Source: Jeotgalibacillus terrae (GTDB lineage: Bacteria; Bacillota; Bacilli; Bacillales; Jeotgalibacillaceae). Taken from it: 64,000 nt of DNA. The notes beneath the pieces are model-generated. The model saw nothing but the letters and a program-made list of their open reading frames with translations. It was not told the DNA's origin and searched no databases. Of the stretch, positions 61,993 through 64,000 are shown in pieces. Location of the stretch: assembly GCF_016908195.1 (NCBI RefSeq), contig NZ_JAFBDK010000002.1, positions 62,001 through 126,000 on the forward strand. Direction: 5' to 3'. The translations under genes and the position numbers were made by a program. The stretch's first letter is position 1; each line of letters begins with the position of its first letter.

Positions 61993-62122
61993 GGGGACGG
62001 AGTTTACACTTCAAGTGTTAACTCCGTCACCAAATTAAAAAGGGACAGAGTTGCTCACAAAAATGGAGTGGCAACTTCGTCCCCAACACGAACTCTGTCC
62101 CCGGAGTGTTAACTCCGTCCCC
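61993..62122. repeat. REP-like cluster
   Basis: Short hairpin GGGGACGGAGTTTACACTT to AACTCCGTCACC, then GGGACAGAGTTG, AACTTCGTCCCC, AACTCTGTCCCC and AACTCCGTCCCC. Confidence 0.9.
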
Positions 62123-62141
62123 ACAATGAATAATGAATTAA

Positions 62142-63449
62142 TTATTCATCATCGTCTTCATCTTCATTGTCATCATCGTCGTCCTGATCGTCATCTTCCT
62201 CATCCTGCTCATCATCTTCAAGCTCAAATTTCAATCTGCTGCCGTCTGCAAATTTCACATGCACTTCAAGTTCTTCAGGTGTGAAAGCAAGTGATGCAGT
62301 GATGGCTTCTGTCAATTCTTCTTCAGTGATCTCTGAAGTAACACCCCATTCAGTGATGTAGCCATTGATTAAAGATAGAGCTTCTTCATCTTTAAATTCT
62401 TCTTCGTTCTCTGGCGTTTCAATTTCAACTTTTCCGCTTTCCTTACCCTTTTTCAACTGATATTTTAGTTCAAATTCATGATCATCAGCTTCAGCTTCAA
62501 CTTTCAATTGCTGAATGCCATTTTCAGCAGGCTCTGAGTCAGGTAATTCTGTATACACAGATGCTTCCTGAACTGCACCCTCTTTAACATAAACTTCGAT
62601 AAAGTCACCTGTACGGATCTGATCTGCTGCCATAAATCTTGTTTCATACTGCACTAACAGATCTTTCGCGATTGTAAATGTAAGTTGTTCGCCACCGACA
62701 GTTGTCAGTGTAAGTGTTCCTTCATTTTCTTCAAACGAAATGTTTTCTACCTGGCCATCAACTGTGACTGCTCCATTTTCTTCAAGCAGCTCTCCGTATG
62801 TACGGTCGAGAACAGCTGCCATTTGAGAGCGTGTGATATTTTTTTCAGGCTGGAAATTTCCTGATAATGTACCTGTGAAAATATCGTAGTCTACCGCTAC
62901 ATTCACATAGCCGATTGAACCCGCAGGAATTCTGTTTACATCTTTAAAGTCAGGAATGTCATTCATTGATGCAAGTGCTTCTTCTTCAAGCCCAAGCGCT
63001 CTCACAAGAACAGACGAAATCCATAGACGCGATGCAGGCTTGTAAGCATCCACACGGTTTTCATCAGTACCAAACAGTCCATTTTCAAGCGCAACAGCCA
63101 CGTAGCCTTTCACAGCATTAGGCAATTTGTCAGCATCATCAAAATGCAGCTCAATGTCATCCGGGTTCATGGCTTTTGCTTCCTCTTCAAGCTCAAGAAG
63201 TCTAACTGCGGTAATAATCGACTGAATACGCGAAACTGGCTGATTCGGTCTGAAGTTACCATCCTCATAACCTACAAAAATACCTTTAGACTTCATACGT
63301 CCAATCGAATCCTTCACCCATTCCAGCTTCTTCGTGTCTTCAAATTCAACACTCACAGCCTCCCGGTTATCATCCTCAGCAGCAACCGGCGCCTGAACAA
63401 GCCCAAAAACCAAAGCAGCTGATAAAGCCCCACCTAAAAACTTATTCAT
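62142..63449 (-). CDS. SLH protein with acidic C-terminal tail
   Basis: A 435-residue secreted protein. ATG at 63449 with TTGGAGGAGG upstream; the longer frame above lacks a site. Signal peptide 1-24, three SLH repeats (about 35-230; SKGIFVGYEDGNFRPNQPVSR split by GR ends), a small beta domain (about 240-310; VENISFEENEGTLTLTTVGG), a YusW-like/PepSY-like alpha-beta region (about 325-410) and an Asp/Glu-only tail of about 25 residues that could bind calcium or other cations. Confidence 0.82.
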   Translation of the reverse strand: MNKFLGGALSAALVFGLVQAPVAAEDDNREAVSVEFEDTKKLEWVKDSIGRMKSKGIFVGYEDGNFRPNQPVSRIQSIITAVRLLELEEEAKAMNPDDIELHFDDADKLPNAVKGYVAVALENGLFGTDENRVDAYKPASRLWISSVLVRALGLEEEALASMNDIPDFKDVNRIPAGSIGYVNVAVDYDIFTGTLSGNFQPEKNITRSQMAAVLDRTYGELLEENGAVTVDGQVENISFEENEGTLTLTTVGGEQLTFTIAKDLLVQYETRFMAADQIRTGDFIEVYVKEGAVQEASVYTELPDSEPAENGIQQLKVEAEADDHEFELKYQLKKGKESGKVEIETPENEEEFKDEEALSLINGYITEWGVTSEITEEELTEAITASLAFTPEELEVHVKFADGSRLKFELEDDEQDEEDDDQDDDDDNEDEDDDE

Positions 63450-63697
63450 ACAAATCCTCCTCCAATTCTTATTATGAATAACAAAACTGTTATACAACAT
63501 AAGAGTACGAAGGATGTTTCAAACTTGTAAGGGTATAAAGGATTATTTTTAAATTTTGTTTGGTTATAAAGAATTAAAATGGCTCATGTACTATTGGGGG
63601 CGGAGGTTGAAGTGACACAACACGTGCATATCAGGGACAATTTTGGCAGTGTGAAAGCTCTCCCCCGCCTCTGCCAAACATGGCTTTTCACAATTCT

Positions 63698-64000
63698 TTA
63701 AAAGTTATATCGAAATTCTTCATTATTCCCAGTCCTCATGTCTTTCATAGCATACTTATTCTCATTCACTTCCGAATCACCAAGCACCACTACATACCTA
63801 ATTCCTTCCCTATTCGCCCGGTCCATCCCCTTACCTACCTTCTTCTTTCCATATTCCACTTCAACCCTCAATCCATCCTGCCTCATTGTTTTTGCAAGCT
63901 TCAACGCTTCTTTTTCAGTGCCAAGCGGAATGATATATACATCAGCCAGCGCCTTCATATCTTCATCCGAAGTTATCATACTAAGCGCTGTACAAATCAC
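63698..64000 (-). CDS. hisS: Histidyl-tRNA synthetase, C-terminal part (5' end outside window)
   Basis: The last 100 residues of a protein read from beyond the window. They match the HisRS anticodon-binding domain: ADVYIIPLGTEKEALKLAKTM, LRVEVEYGKKKVGKGMDRAN, then REGIRYVVVLGDSEV and a final KDMRTGNNEEF. HisRS charges tRNA-His. The catalytic domain is outside. Gene symbol by domain match only; a HisZ-like paralog cannot be ruled out, though those usually lack this domain. Confidence 0.75.
   Translation of the reverse strand: MICTALSMITSDEDMKALADVYIIPLGTEKEALKLAKTMRQDGLRVEVEYGKKKVGKGMDRANREGIRYVVVLGDSEVNENKYAMKDMRTGNNEEFRYNF

Noticed and set aside
8989-62122. Regularly recurring repeats as a CRISPR array
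   Set aside because: Repeats are palindromic, vary in arm number, are spread over many intergenic gaps and have no constant spacers or cas genes.
63594-63677. GGGGGCGGAGG ... CCCCCGCCTC as another repeat copy
   Set aside because: Only loosely similar to the arms, lacks the GTT/AAC part, and is seen once; no support as a family member.

Overview
The window looks like chromosome from a spore-former-type Gram-positive (Bacillota, Bacillales). AGGAGG-like ribosome sites, frequent GTG/TTG starts, SLH wall anchors, LysM-NlpC endopeptidases, an LCP enzyme, a sigma-D-like chemoreceptor promoter and a HisRS fragment all fit. The very acidic surface proteins suggest a salt-tolerant species, possibly Planococcaceae/Caryophanaceae (Jeotgalibacillus-like); this is inference only. 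No rRNA, tRNA, CRISPR array, prophage or classical insertion sequence was seen.

Layout. 1-9 kb: an SLH protein with an eroded metallo-beta-lactamase (MBL) domain (cut by the window edge), a membrane acyltransferase, a large S-layer-like protein, a diguanylate cyclase, a LysM/NlpC endopeptidase and an unknown protein. 9-20 kb: a chemoreceptor, an SLH 5'-nucleotidase, an SLH-CAP protein, an SLH protein of unknown cargo, a histidine phosphatase, an LCP protein, an acetamidase and a REP-associated tyrosine transposase (RAYT). 20-30 kb: a giant SLH subtilase, an MBOAT/partner O-acetylation pair, an altered NERD protein and a DUF1456 protein. 30-41 kb: metabolism, with an oxidoreductase, an aminotransferase, VanZ, a MerR/acyl-CoA ligase/acyl-CoA dehydrogenase operon, an MFS carrier and a three-gene ABC importer. 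41-64 kb: a second LysM/NlpC enzyme, an SLH CpdB-like enzyme, lipoproteins, more SLH proteins, an SLH-MBL-lamin-tail protein with DUF3006, a two-gene nuclease-like module, a second SLH subtilase, an acidic SLH protein and the HisRS end.

Two themes stand out. First, thirteen proteins carry SLH triplets, joined to very different cargos. Three cargos (MBL/lamin-tail, CpdB-like, UshA-like) could together break down extracellular nucleic acids to nucleosides and phosphate at the wall.

Second, from about 9 kb onward nearly every intergenic gap holds a palindromic element built from GGGGACGGAGTT and GGGACAGAGTT arms and their complements. Elements come mainly as about 44-bp hairpins or about 70-bp asymmetric units. 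They bracket the RAYT gene, are the only visible structure between six convergent gene pairs, and supply the last codons and stop of three proteins. This REP/RAYT-like system is the most notable feature of the window.
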